Positions 1-5,766 of a stretch of DNA of 9,298 nt are shown here, piece after piece. Under the pieces are notes generated by a model, which saw only the letters and a list, made by a program, of their open reading frames with translations, was not told the DNA's origin and made no database searches. The stretch spans positions 1 through 9,298 of the forward strand of contig DGGS01000152.1 of assembly GCA_002392325.1 (NCBI GenBank), read 5' to 3'. The stretch's first letter is position 1. Every line of letters starts with the position of its first letter. This stretch comes from Bacteroidales bacterium UBA3868. Its GTDB lineage: Bacteria; Bacteroidota; Bacteroidia; Bacteroidales; WCHB1-69. The position numbers and the translations under genes were made by a program.

Positions 1-120
1 GTTGCGGGTGCATGGAATCTGGCGGGCGAGCCAGCTCACGCTGCGCTCGTCGCGCCGGAGCTGCTCCTCGATGAGGTGCCCGATGTGGAAATTCCCCGAA
101 TAGGTGCTCTTTGTTCCCAT
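1..120 (-). CDS. Small helix-turn-helix (XRE-like) protein, N-terminal part
   Basis: The minus strand encodes 40 residues from an ATG at 118-120 and runs off the left edge. The visible peptide has a short variable head, then FHIGHLIEEQLRRDERSVSWLARQ and IPCTRN. This matches the first helices of small Bacteroidota helix-turn-helix proteins, which usually begin with an (I)HIG.LI...L...G.SV.WLA..L.C.R pattern and are under about 100 residues. They are presumed DNA-binding regulators; the target here is unknown. The recognition helix and C-terminus lie outside the window. There is no clear Shine-Dalgarno; the start codon is directly preceded by seven Ts (121-127 on the plus strand). The gene has an unusually long structured leader, described separately. 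The family call rests on pattern recognition of 40 residues only. Confidence 0.6.
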   Translation of the reverse strand, partial: MGTKSTYSGNFHIGHLIEEQLRRDERSVSWLARQIPCTRN

Positions 121-130
121 AAAAAAACCG

Positions 131-274
131 CGAACTTCATGTTGGAGACTGAGGTTCGGGAAAAACCTATTACCACAAACAAGAAAGTCCACGGTAAACT
201 ACCGCGGACGTTTCTACTTTCTTTTGTGGTAGGATGATTGAATTTTCCCGATTTCAGTCTGCCAAAGAAAAGCG
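131..274 (-). other. Long quasi-palindrome in the helix-turn-helix gene leader; possible structured RNA
   Basis: Left and right arms pair over most of 144 nt. The apical stem is 187-196 with 200-209 (one mismatch, 3-nt loop). The next stem is 171-178 plus 181-188 against 216-231, with the inner 2 bp alternating with the apical stem. A roughly 10-nt internal bubble follows (161-170 opposite 232-243). The outer stems are 157-164 with 243-250, 147-156 with 251-259 (including G-U pairs) and 142-146 with 260-265. Pairing becomes weak near 131-140. On the minus strand the structure is followed by seven Ts (127-121) that touch the start codon of the downstream gene. It could be a leader or attenuator, a separate small RNA with a 6S-like rod shape, or a palindromic MITE relic. 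No known family was recognised. Confidence 0.5.
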
Positions 275-352
275 AAAACGCCGTATGAATATCTGTTATC
301 TGCCTATTATTGTCTTATAATCATAAGATTTGTTGAACACTAAGATGAGCGG

Positions 353-360
353 CAAAGATA
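353..360 (-). promoter_or_regulatory. Probable Bacteroidota -7 promoter element
   Basis: The minus strand reads TATCTTTG followed by C, matching the TAnnTTTG -7 consensus. No good -33 TTTG was found at the usual 19-20 nt spacing. It abuts the T-run of the terminator of the preceding operon. Transcription would begin near 346 and give a leader of about 225 nt before the gene at 120, containing a small hairpin (313-328) and the long quasi-palindrome. Confidence 0.45.
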
Positions 361-361
361 C

Positions 362-424
362 AAAAAAAGCCTGACGTTTGATTGTGCAATAGAAAACGAT
401 CCATTTCTTTTCAAACGACAGGCT
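362..424 (-). terminator. Intrinsic terminator of the FISUMP/membrane-protein operon
   Basis: Positions 411-424 and 368-381 form a 14-bp stem with one mismatch (AGCCTG..GTTTGA arms) around a 29-nt loop. On the minus strand the stem is followed directly by seven Ts and a G (368-361). It lies 38 nt beyond the stop codon of the 183-aa gene, which is where an operon-ending terminator is expected. The loop is longer than usual but can fold partly within itself (AGAAA/TTTCT). Confidence 0.75.
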
Positions 425-461
425 GTTATTGCAATTACTTGTTTTGAAATTGTACTATTTG

Positions 462-1013
462 TTAGAAATTCAACACTTTTTTAAACAAAGAAGAATCGCG
501 TTTTTCGAACTCTTCTGCATTCAAGAATCCATTTTTTTTCGCATAGTTCACCAATCGCTGATATGGAAAATCCTGATTGACCAGCTTTGTGAATTGGTAG
601 AGATTATAAAAGTAGGTTAAAGTGTCTTCGTTTCGGACAATTCTGTCAATGTAGTATTTGAAAAAAGTGAAATCATTTTCCTGAAGAGACCGATTTTCTT
701 TATTTTGCAATATATTGTCAAAAAATTGGAAGGTATTGTCCGCTGTTGTTTCTATTGGGCCGTTATGGAACTGAGGTCCATACCAGGATTCCCCATAATC
801 TATCATTTGAAGAAAAGATTGCATATCGGAGTCATTTCTAAAGTCGGCCATCAGATTTGTAAGAACTTCACTCCGCTTCTCTTTTTTGCGCATACGGTAT
901 TGGAATATGCCGAAGATGAAGCTGATTACAGCTACAACAGCCAAAACCACACTTGAGACAATCCCTGCGTTTACTTGAACCATCAAGACAGATATTAATG
1001 ATAACGTATTCAT
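462..1013 (-). CDS. Single-pass inner-membrane protein of unknown function
   Basis: The 183-residue product has one hydrophobic segment at about residues 17-38, followed by a basic stretch (RMRKKEKR, 40-47). This predicts a short outside N-terminus and a cytoplasmic domain of about 140 residues. The cytoplasmic part is helical-looking and rich in aromatic and acidic residues (FRNDSDMQSFLQMIDYGESWYG; TLTYFYNLYQFTKLV). It loosely resembles small Bacteroidota membrane proteins with one N-terminal helix and an all-alpha tail. I do not recognise a named family or any catalytic motif. It is the third gene of a minus-strand run; 60 nt separate it from the FISUMP gene upstream, no terminator lies between them, and a good terminator follows. 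Co-transcription is likely, but a functional link is inference. The start ATG sits after an AT-rich stretch without a Shine-Dalgarno, which is normal for this phylum. Confidence 0.75.
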   Translation of the reverse strand: MNTLSLISVLMVQVNAGIVSSVVLAVVAVISFIFGIFQYRMRKKEKRSEVLTNLMADFRNDSDMQSFLQMIDYGESWYGPQFHNGPIETTADNTFQFFDNILQNKENRSLQENDFTFFKYYIDRIVRNEDTLTYFYNLYQFTKLVNQDFPYQRLVNYAKKNGFLNAEEFEKRDSSLFKKVLNF

Positions 1014-1073
1014 AAATATTTGTATTGGTTAATTAAAAAATGATTTGTTCAATGTGCATATTGTTGATACTTA

Positions 1074-2924
1074 CTATTTTGTGCCACTGCCATTATAATC
1101 TCGGACACAGCGGACAGAATAACCACTAGGGGTAGTAGTAGATGGATAAGAAGACAGCTGACCGATGTTTTTATAGTTATACTGAATAAAAAAAAGTCCA
1201 TTATCACCATAAGTACAATGCCAAAATATTGCTCTTTTGTTAAAATCAGGAAAATGATTCGATGATGAGTTGCTGTAATAACCAGCAGGCCTAGCATTAA
1301 AACCGAGGAGGTTATTGCTTTCTTGATTGTACCCGACTGAGCATTCTGTTGTATTGAGTTCCCAACCCTCTTGTGCTGCAAGGCTTTTCCCAAAAGATCT
1401 ATTGCTCCCGTCACATTTATATCCAATGCCATTAGGATTACCATTAATATAATCGAACATTTGATTCCACTCTGATCGAGAAGGCATGTGCCAACCTGTC
1501 GGACAAACTCCTTGTTTGCCAGAAGGATTATTGTCTGCAGTTGAATTGACGGCACCATCAGATATTGCTGCTTTATAATTATATAGATATCCGTAATCTT
1601 TAACATTTACACTATCATTGTTCGGATAGTATCGGTAAGGGACTGTGGAAGAAATTTGACCAACGTTTAAGGGTATCGCTGTTCCGTCAGCATAATGTGT
1701 AGTGCGTAAATTTTCTGCCATCCAACATTGATAACCTATTTTCACTGTCGCATATACATTTCCATCATAATCTGTAACAGTAGGAGAGCCAGGGCAAGGG
1801 ATGCCATCTGTATGAGCTGAGTTCAATGAATCAATTAATCTGTTTTGTTGTTTTATTTGAGTTTGTAGTTGGTTGACAAGCGTTACCAATGAACAAAAAT
1901 CTATAGTGTCGCAGGTGCTGTTGTTTACGTATTGCGCATCATTGTTAAACTCGCTAACATCCGTAGGTACAGTGGGAATAGTCGGTTTGTTAAGAATCTG
2001 CGCCGCGCCACTCGTGGCGTCCCAGTCGGCGTTCACCTGTTCGGAAATGTCTGCGGCAGTAATATAGTTGGCGGCGTTCAGTTGTGTCGTTGTGACATAG
2101 TTCGCATCATTGTTGAACTCGCTGACATTGGCAGGCACGGTGGGAATAGTCGGCTTGTCGGAGAGGTCATTGTAACTGCCTGACGTGGCCACCGTGGCAA
2201 GAGTCGGTTTGTTGAGAATTTGCGCTGCGCCACCCGTGGCGTTCCAATCGGCGTTCACCTGTGCGGGTACGTCCGCGGCAGTAATATAGTTGGCGGCGTT
2301 CAGCTGCGTTGTGGTGACATACTCTGCATCGTTGTTGAACTCGCTCACATTGGATGGTACGGTGGGGATGGTCGGTTTGTTACTTAACGAGTTGTAATCG
2401 CCGTCGAAGAGGGTGGGTTTGTGTTGTATATACGCATCGCTGGTCGGGTCGGTTTCCTCCCAGTCGGCTTGGACATTGTCTTCGCCTCCAACGCTGTGAT
2501 GGGCAAGATGGTCGGCAATGGCATCAGCAATCACAGCAGGATCAACGTTTCCTGCAGATAAAGCGTATGGAACAGCATTTATCGGTGTTGTGTTCGTTAT
2601 GGTTGCACCACCCGGCAGCGTGATAACGGTCCGTATGCTGGCACCGCTCCAAACCACATCGGCCATTGTTGTGGCACTGGTAGGCGTGCCGTCGCCAACC
2701 ATTAAGGAAAGCAACCCATTTTGGTTGGTCTGCACACCTGTGTGGTTTTCGGAATATTGCACATTGTTGGAGGCATCCAGTACACTTACCGCCACGGTGA
2801 GCGTGGTGTTAGGAACCAACTCGTTGGCGTTGTTACGCACCACCGCTTGGAAACTTATCTTTTGAGCAAATATACTCGTTGCACAAAAAAGAAGAATTGT
2901 CAAAAAAATGGAAATTTTTTTCAT
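1074..2924 (-). CDS. Secreted modular FISUMP-domain protein with internal repeats
   Basis: The 616-residue product starts with a signal peptide (1-20, cleavage predicted at IFA/Q). Residues 21-125 form the N-terminal beta domain common in Bacteroidota surface proteins (ISFQAVVRN...LMVGDGT...NAVPYALSAG). Residues 150-333 carry phage-tail-like repeats of the form QVNADW.AT.GAAQILNKPT and NVSEFNNDA.YVTTTQLNAANYITAAD. Residues 343-372 look like a coiled coil (LVNQLQTQIKQQNRLIDSLN). A FISUMP domain fills about 376-610, with VTDYDGNVYATVKIGYQCWMAENL, the CPTGWHMPSRSEW core (474-486) and a closing GYSVRCVRDY. The layout suggests an elongated, perhaps trimeric, surface fibre with a C-terminal head; that role is inference. 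No type IX sorting domain follows FISUMP. The FISUMP part is markedly AT-rich compared with the GC-rich repeats, suggesting domain exchange. It lies 54 nt downstream of another FISUMP gene. Confidence 0.9.
   Translation of the reverse strand: MKKISIFLTILLFCATSIFAQKISFQAVVRNNANELVPNTTLTVAVSVLDASNNVQYSENHTGVQTNQNGLLSLMVGDGTPTSATTMADVVWSGASIRTVITLPGGATITNTTPINAVPYALSAGNVDPAVIADAIADHLAHHSVGGEDNVQADWEETDPTSDAYIQHKPTLFDGDYNSLSNKPTIPTVPSNVSEFNNDAEYVTTTQLNAANYITAADVPAQVNADWNATGGAAQILNKPTLATVATSGSYNDLSDKPTIPTVPANVSEFNNDANYVTTTQLNAANYITAADISEQVNADWDATSGAAQILNKPTIPTVPTDVSEFNNDAQYVNNSTCDTIDFCSLVTLVNQLQTQIKQQNRLIDSLNSAHTDGIPCPGSPTVTDYDGNVYATVKIGYQCWMAENLRTTHYADGTAIPLNVGQISSTVPYRYYPNNDSVNVKDYGYLYNYKAAISDGAVNSTADNNPSGKQGVCPTGWHMPSRSEWNQMFDYINGNPNGIGYKCDGSNRSFGKSLAAQEGWELNTTECSVGYNQESNNLLGFNARPAGYYSNSSSNHFPDFNKRAIFWHCTYGDNGLFFIQYNYKNIGQLSSYPSTTTPSGYSVRCVRDYNGSGTK
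1926..2381 (-). repeat. Intragenic repeats coding for the fibre stalk of the 616-aa protein
   Basis: Two full 56-codon units lie at 2381-2214 (residues 182-237) and 2159-1992 (residues 256-311), and a partial third at 1991-1926 (residues 312-333). Each begins (N/D)KPTIPTVP and full units end GAAQIL. An 18-codon linker (NKPTLATVATSGSYNDLS) separates units 1 and 2, while units 2 and 3 are directly joined. Copy number could vary by slippage or recombination. Confidence 0.85.
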
Positions 2925-2978
2925 ATTGTTGTTTTTTTATAATTATGCAATGGAAAATAATGGTTTATAATGCCGTTT

Positions 2979-3977
2979 TCAGTAATTTTTCACGCACCTT
3001 ACGCTCCATCCGTCCGCGGAATTGTTCTCCTGCAGCAGGGGAGAATCGCAGAAATGTTGCAGTACTAACAAGTTAGTGGTGTGTGGACTGGCATTGGCAG
3101 TCCAAAATCCCGTTGTTCCTAAAAGATTTTCAAACCTATTGGCACTTGAGTTATAGAAACCGGCTGGTAGTGCGGAGAAAAGGGTGCTGTTGGTATTTGC
3201 GTGGGGGGCCAACCACAGATCCGTGCTGCGGATGTCTTCGGCGGGGAGCGTAAGCAGCGCATTTATTTCTGTCTCTGTTGGAATGTGCCACCCGTCAGGG
3301 CAAATACCCTGAACAAAACCACTTGCATTCACGGTGGGGGCCACTGTGCTGTTTTCAGGAACGTTTACGGCAGAAAACCAAGTGTATAATCGTCCGAAAG
3401 TGGTTTCGTTATCCGCTTCATTTGGATACATTTCGGATTTGTAAACCAGCGCCTTGTTGATTTCAGTGATGCCATCGGGGTAGTGCTTGGCCTTAAGGTT
3501 CTTCTGTGTCCAACAATATCCGGCAACCGCAACTGTGGGGTAGTCGTTGTGGTCGCCGTCATAAACCATTTCGCCACAAGAAACGAAAGCTTTCACTATC
3601 AGTTTCAACTTCTTGAGAAGATCATATTGATAGTTTCCGCCGTGCACTTCGTAAATCGATCCCTCGTATGTGCCGGGTGGGGTTGTTGTGGGGTAGGAGA
3701 AACCAGATCCACTATAGCCGTCTCCGTAATTTACGGTGGCCTCAATCATCTCTTGCTCTAACTGAGCTTGGGCTAACCCCATTGAGAGTTCGTGTCCTCC
3801 ACCGATTGCTTTCCCGGTAAATGTCTCACCCATCACAACGTAAGTGCTGTTTCCGCTTTCGGCCAAGCTGCTGCCAGCCACAAAGCCGGACATCGTTTCA
3901 ATCTGTGCCGAAGCGATGCGAATAATGAGCAAAAGTGCTAAAGTAACGAGGATTTTCTTGTGATAAAAGTTCTTCAT
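2979..3977 (-). CDS. Secreted FISUMP-domain protein
   Basis: The 332-residue product has a signal peptide (MKNFYHKKILV..., cleavage near residue 24, IASA/Q). Residues about 27-75 resemble the short beta segment often found ahead of FISUMP domains (STYVVMGETFTGKAIGGGHELSMGLAQ). A linker region rich in Gly, Tyr, Ser and Thr covers about 84-120. The FISUMP domain spans about 130-332: GEMVYDGDHNDYPTVAVAGYCWTQKNLK, then ICPDGWHIPTETEI (225-238), LPAGFYNSSANRF and a terminal DGWSVRCVKNY. The family has no established biochemical function; these proteins are lipoproteins or secreted and often multiply in paralogous sets. It is first in the probable operon with the 616-aa FISUMP gene and the 183-aa membrane protein, behind a good promoter. 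The ATG at 3975-3977 fits the signal peptide. Confidence 0.9.
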   Translation of the reverse strand: MKNFYHKKILVTLALLLIIRIASAQIETMSGFVAGSSLAESGNSTYVVMGETFTGKAIGGGHELSMGLAQAQLEQEMIEATVNYGDGYSGSGFSYPTTTPPGTYEGSIYEVHGGNYQYDLLKKLKLIVKAFVSCGEMVYDGDHNDYPTVAVAGYCWTQKNLKAKHYPDGITEINKALVYKSEMYPNEADNETTFGRLYTWFSAVNVPENSTVAPTVNASGFVQGICPDGWHIPTETEINALLTLPAEDIRSTDLWLAPHANTNSTLFSALPAGFYNSSANRFENLLGTTGFWTANASPHTTNLLVLQHFCDSPLLQENNSADGWSVRCVKNY

Positions 3978-4023
3978 TTTATTTTGCCAAGTGTATATAA
4001 CTATTCTAATATGAATTAATTAG

Positions 4024-4053
4024 CAAAAATACAACTACTAGGCGCATAATCAA
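4024..4053 (-). promoter_or_regulatory. Promoter of the FISUMP operon
   Basis: On the minus strand, TATTTTTG (4031-4024) matches the TAnnTTTG -7 element. A TTG (4053-4051) lies 19 nt upstream at the -33 position. The start of transcription would fall near 4017, giving a leader of about 40 nt before the ATG at 3977. Confidence 0.6.
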
Positions 4054-4063
4054 TACTTTATAT

Positions 4064-4104
4064 TATCTAATACAGATACTATTAGCGTATCCAAAACAGA
4101 TACA
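4064..4104 (-). promoter_or_regulatory. Tandem 17-bp direct repeats upstream of the FISUMP promoter; possible activator site
   Basis: Positions 4064-4080 and 4088-4104 match at 14 of 17 bases (consensus TATCYAAWACAGATACW), with a 24-bp period. Each copy also has a short inverted repeat (TATCT/AGATA at 4064-4078; GTATC/GATAC at 4087-4103). They lie about 10 and 35 bp upstream of the -33 element, the usual place for a transcription activator. No regulator was identified. Confidence 0.45.
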
Positions 4105-4210
4105 ACTATATGAGGCGCGGAAAAGTTAAACAAGGTTGATAGTTGAACCCACCCAAGATTACCGCCTTTTTTTTCGTTTGTAATAATATAAACCTTTAAA
4201 ACCTTACCCT

Positions 4211-4768
4211 ATGAAATTCCGACCGATATTTCTGTTTTTGTTGTGCGTGGGGTGTTTTCATGCGTCTTTTGCGCAGCAACTTACCCCTAAAATGCAGCAG
4301 AAAGTGGCTGCAAATGTGAACCTGACGCCGTTTGTAGGCGAAACCCTGTGCGACAAGTCATATGTTTTGAATGTGGACTGGTTGGAGTACCAATGGTGGT
4401 TGGAAAAGACTTATGGGAAAGAGTCGGAACAGTACCAGTCATCCATTCTCGATCTGTCAGCGGCGCGTGCGCTGATGCCAGACTCCATCGCGGTAGTCTA
4501 TGCAAATCATCCCCAATTCCGCAATCGGCCGGTCTTGGGCGTGTCGCCCGAACAGGCCGCAGCTTACTGCCGCTGGCGCAGCGACCGAGTGGCGGAATCA
4601 ATGCTGGTTCAGCAATTGAAAGTGCGCAACTTCAAGTTCACGACAAGTAGTAATATTTTCACATTGGATAACTATATCGCCCCGGAGGGTGTCCCATTCC
4701 TCCGTTTCTTTGTGCCCGACGACATGGACACGCGTTACGGTTTCTACTGCTTTGCGGTGTGGCGGTGA
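4211..4768 (+). CDS. Secreted SUMF1/formylglycine-generating-enzyme-like protein, shortened
   Basis: The 185-residue product has a signal peptide (MKFRPIFLFLLCVGCFHASFA/Q, cleavage near 21; the CVGC stretch is a poor lipobox). A middle part reads like the sulfatase-modifying-factor fold seen also in gliding proteins GldJ/GldK: NVDWLEYQWWLE (54-65), NHPQFRNRPVLGVSPEQAAAYCRWRSDR (99-126), and a closing YGFYCFAVWR like the GFR end of the fold. The central segment that normally carries RLPTEAEWE is absent and replaced by about 35 unrelated-looking residues, and the protein is shorter than typical FGE domains (about 220-280). Catalysis is therefore unlikely; a structural or binding role in the envelope is inferred. 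The last 24 codons are repeated at 5648-5720 beyond the toxin-antitoxin pair. It is divergent from the FISUMP operon, sharing a 233-bp intergenic region. Confidence 0.7.
   Translation: MKFRPIFLFLLCVGCFHASFAQQLTPKMQQKVAANVNLTPFVGETLCDKSYVLNVDWLEYQWWLEKTYGKESEQYQSSILDLSAARALMPDSIAVVYANHPQFRNRPVLGVSPEQAAAYCRWRSDRVAESMLVQQLKVRNFKFTTSSNIFTLDNYIAPEGVPFLRFFVPDDMDTRYGFYCFAVWR
4696..4768 (+). repeat. 73-bp direct repeat, copy 1 (intact gene 3' end)
   Basis: This is the last 24 codons including TGA of the SUMF1-like gene. It matches 5648-5720 at 71 of 73 bases, and similarity stops abruptly at the stop codon. Before position 4696 only a few bases align. Confidence 0.9.
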
Positions 4769-4845
4769 GAGTTTAGATATATGGATTCCTGAATAGAACG
4801 ACCCTCAGTTTCCCAATCTTTCAACTTCTTTTTCTGTCTTTTAAA

Positions 4846-4877
4846 TATTTCAATCATTTTAATGTCTTATTGAAATA
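4846..4877. promoter_or_regulatory. Inverted repeat, candidate operator of the toxin-antitoxin operon
   Basis: TATTTCAAT (4846-4854) and ATTGAAATA (4869-4877) form 9-bp inverted arms with a 14-bp gap, so their centres are 23 bp or about two helical turns apart. They lie directly upstream of the -7 element of the antitoxin gene. RelB-type antitoxins autoregulate through such paired sites; binding here is inferred. Confidence 0.4.
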
Positions 4878-4883
4878 AATTTA

Positions 4884-4891
4884 TATCTTTG
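4884..4891 (+). promoter_or_regulatory. -7 promoter element of the toxin-antitoxin operon
   Basis: TATCTTTG matches the TAnnTTTG consensus and lies 26 nt before the antitoxin ATG, so the leader would be short. No convincing -33 TTTG is seen; the region is AT-rich. Confidence 0.5.
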
Positions 4892-4917
4892 TGGCGTAAA
4901 TTTAAAAATGATTCAAA

Positions 4918-5208
4918 ATGTCGCAAGTATCTATGACTGTGAGGATGGACTCACAACTTAAAACCATGTTTGATGCCTTATGTGCAGAATTCGGTATGAG
5001 TGTCAATACTGCCATAAATGTGTTTGCCAGAGCAGTAGTGCAACGGCGCCGCATTCCGTTCGAAATATGTGCGAGCGAGGAGAAGTCTTCGGCAGAACGC
5101 ATTGCCGCATTCCGCAATATGCGTGCGTGGGCGGAGGCAGGCAATACGCCCGATCTCTCATTAGAGAATATTAACGATGAAATCAGGAAAACAAGAAATC
5201 AACAATGA
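4918..5208 (+). CDS. RelB/DinJ-family antitoxin
   Basis: The 96-residue product begins MSQVSMTVRMDSQLKTMFDALCAEFGMSVNTAINVFARAVVQRRRIPFEI. This is the ribbon-helix-helix DNA-binding part of RelB/DinJ antitoxins: a short beta strand (VSMTVRMD) followed by two helices, with the typical G(M/L)(S/T)...AI..FA......(R/K).IPFE ending. The tail (about 50-96) is acidic and polar (LSLENINDEIRKTRNQQ), as expected for the disordered segment that wraps and neutralises the toxin. DinJ relatives normally pair with RelE/YafQ nucleases; here the partner is a PIN-domain protein, a known but less classical pairing. The stop overlaps the toxin start by 4 bp (ATGA), indicating translational coupling. The N-terminal domain probably represses its own promoter. 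Confidence 0.88.
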   Translation: MSQVSMTVRMDSQLKTMFDALCAEFGMSVNTAINVFARAVVQRRRIPFEICASEEKSSAERIAAFRNMRAWAEAGNTPDLSLENINDEIRKTRNQQ

Positions 5209-5624
5209 AACATTATGCTGTTTTTGATACCAATGTACTGGTATCAGCCATGATTACAAACAATTCAGAATCTCCAACTGTGAAAGTGATGGAGAAAGTG
5301 GCAGATGGTAATATCATACCCATTTTTAATTATGAAATTATTGCTGAATACGATGCAGTCCTTCATCGAAGCAAATTCAATTTACGGGAGCATGACATTG
5401 CCAATATGATTGAAATGATTTTAGAATGCGGTATTCCATTCCCGAGAACGAAAGCCATAGAAGAATTTATTGATACTGAGGATGCAGTATTCTATGAAGT
5501 GGCATTGTCCAAAGAAGGAGCGTATCTCGTGACTGGAAATATCAAACATTTCCCCAAAGTACCAATTGTGGTAACACCAGCGGAGATGCTTGATATTGTA
5601 AGGGATAGAGATGATTTAGAATAA
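5205..5624 (+). CDS. PIN-domain toxin (COG1569-type ribonuclease)
   Basis: The 139-residue product opens MKHYAVFDTNVLVSAMIT, the DTN(V/I)LVSA signature of the PIN family often annotated as toxin component of a putative toxin-antitoxin system. Candidate metal ligands are D8, E48 (EIIAEYDAVL), D90 and D93 (FIDTEDAVFYEVAL). The late TGNIKHFP motif (110-117) has Asn where VapC proteins carry Asp, which is usual in this subfamily. PIN toxins cleave RNA with Mg2+ or Mn2+; the target here is unknown. Length fits the family, so the gene looks intact. Its ATG overlaps the antitoxin stop. Downstream, beyond the TAA at 5622-5624, the same reading frame continues without a stop into the repeated 3' end of the SUMF1-like gene (to 5720). 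Base composition is more AT-rich than the neighbours on either side. Confidence 0.88.
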   Translation: MKHYAVFDTNVLVSAMITNNSESPTVKVMEKVADGNIIPIFNYEIIAEYDAVLHRSKFNLREHDIANMIEMILECGIPFPRTKAIEEFIDTEDAVFYEVALSKEGAYLVTGNIKHFPKVPIVVTPAEMLDIVRDRDDLE

Positions 5625-5647
5625 AGTGTTGCGGATTGGGGTCTCCA

Positions 5648-5720
5648 ATTCCTCCGTTTCTTTGTGCCCGCCGACATGGACACGCGTTACGGTTTCTATT
5701 GCTTTGCGGTGTGGCGGTGA
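5648..5720 (+). pseudogene. 73-bp direct repeat, copy 2: orphan 3' end of a SUMF1-like gene
   Basis: The segment encodes FLRFFVPADMDTRYGFYCFAVWR and a TGA. It differs from copy 1 at two bases: one changes Asp to Ala, the other is silent. Just upstream, GLQ replaces GVP, which suggests a divergent allele or paralogue rather than a pure copy of the neighbour. It has no start codon and no body. It lies 23 bp after the toxin stop and 46 bp before the convergent ybaK stop. Confidence 0.85.
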
Positions 5721-5766
5721 TAAGCAACAAAGTTGGATATTAGAATCGTCAAATGTATGGTGTGAC

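Noticed and set aside
131..274. Invertible promoter flanked by inverted repeats
   Set aside because: The arms meet with a 3-nt loop, so there is no segment to invert.
335..347. 13-bp GAACACTAAGATG also found at 7584-7596
   Set aside because: One such match is about what chance gives in a window of this length, and the two sites have unlike contexts.
1049..1606. 185-aa open frame on the minus strand
   Set aside because: It lies within the 616-aa FISUMP gene in another frame; the peptide is rich in Ile and Leu from AT-rich codons, has no family pattern and no start signal.
1926..2381. Regular repeats suggestive of a CRISPR array
   Set aside because: Units are 168 bp, in frame, coding and continuous; no short palindromic repeats with unique spacers.
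4696..5720. Integron cassette flanked by attC sites
   Set aside because: The 73-bp repeat codes for a gene end, shows no strong inverted arms and no clear GTTRRRY core at its edge.
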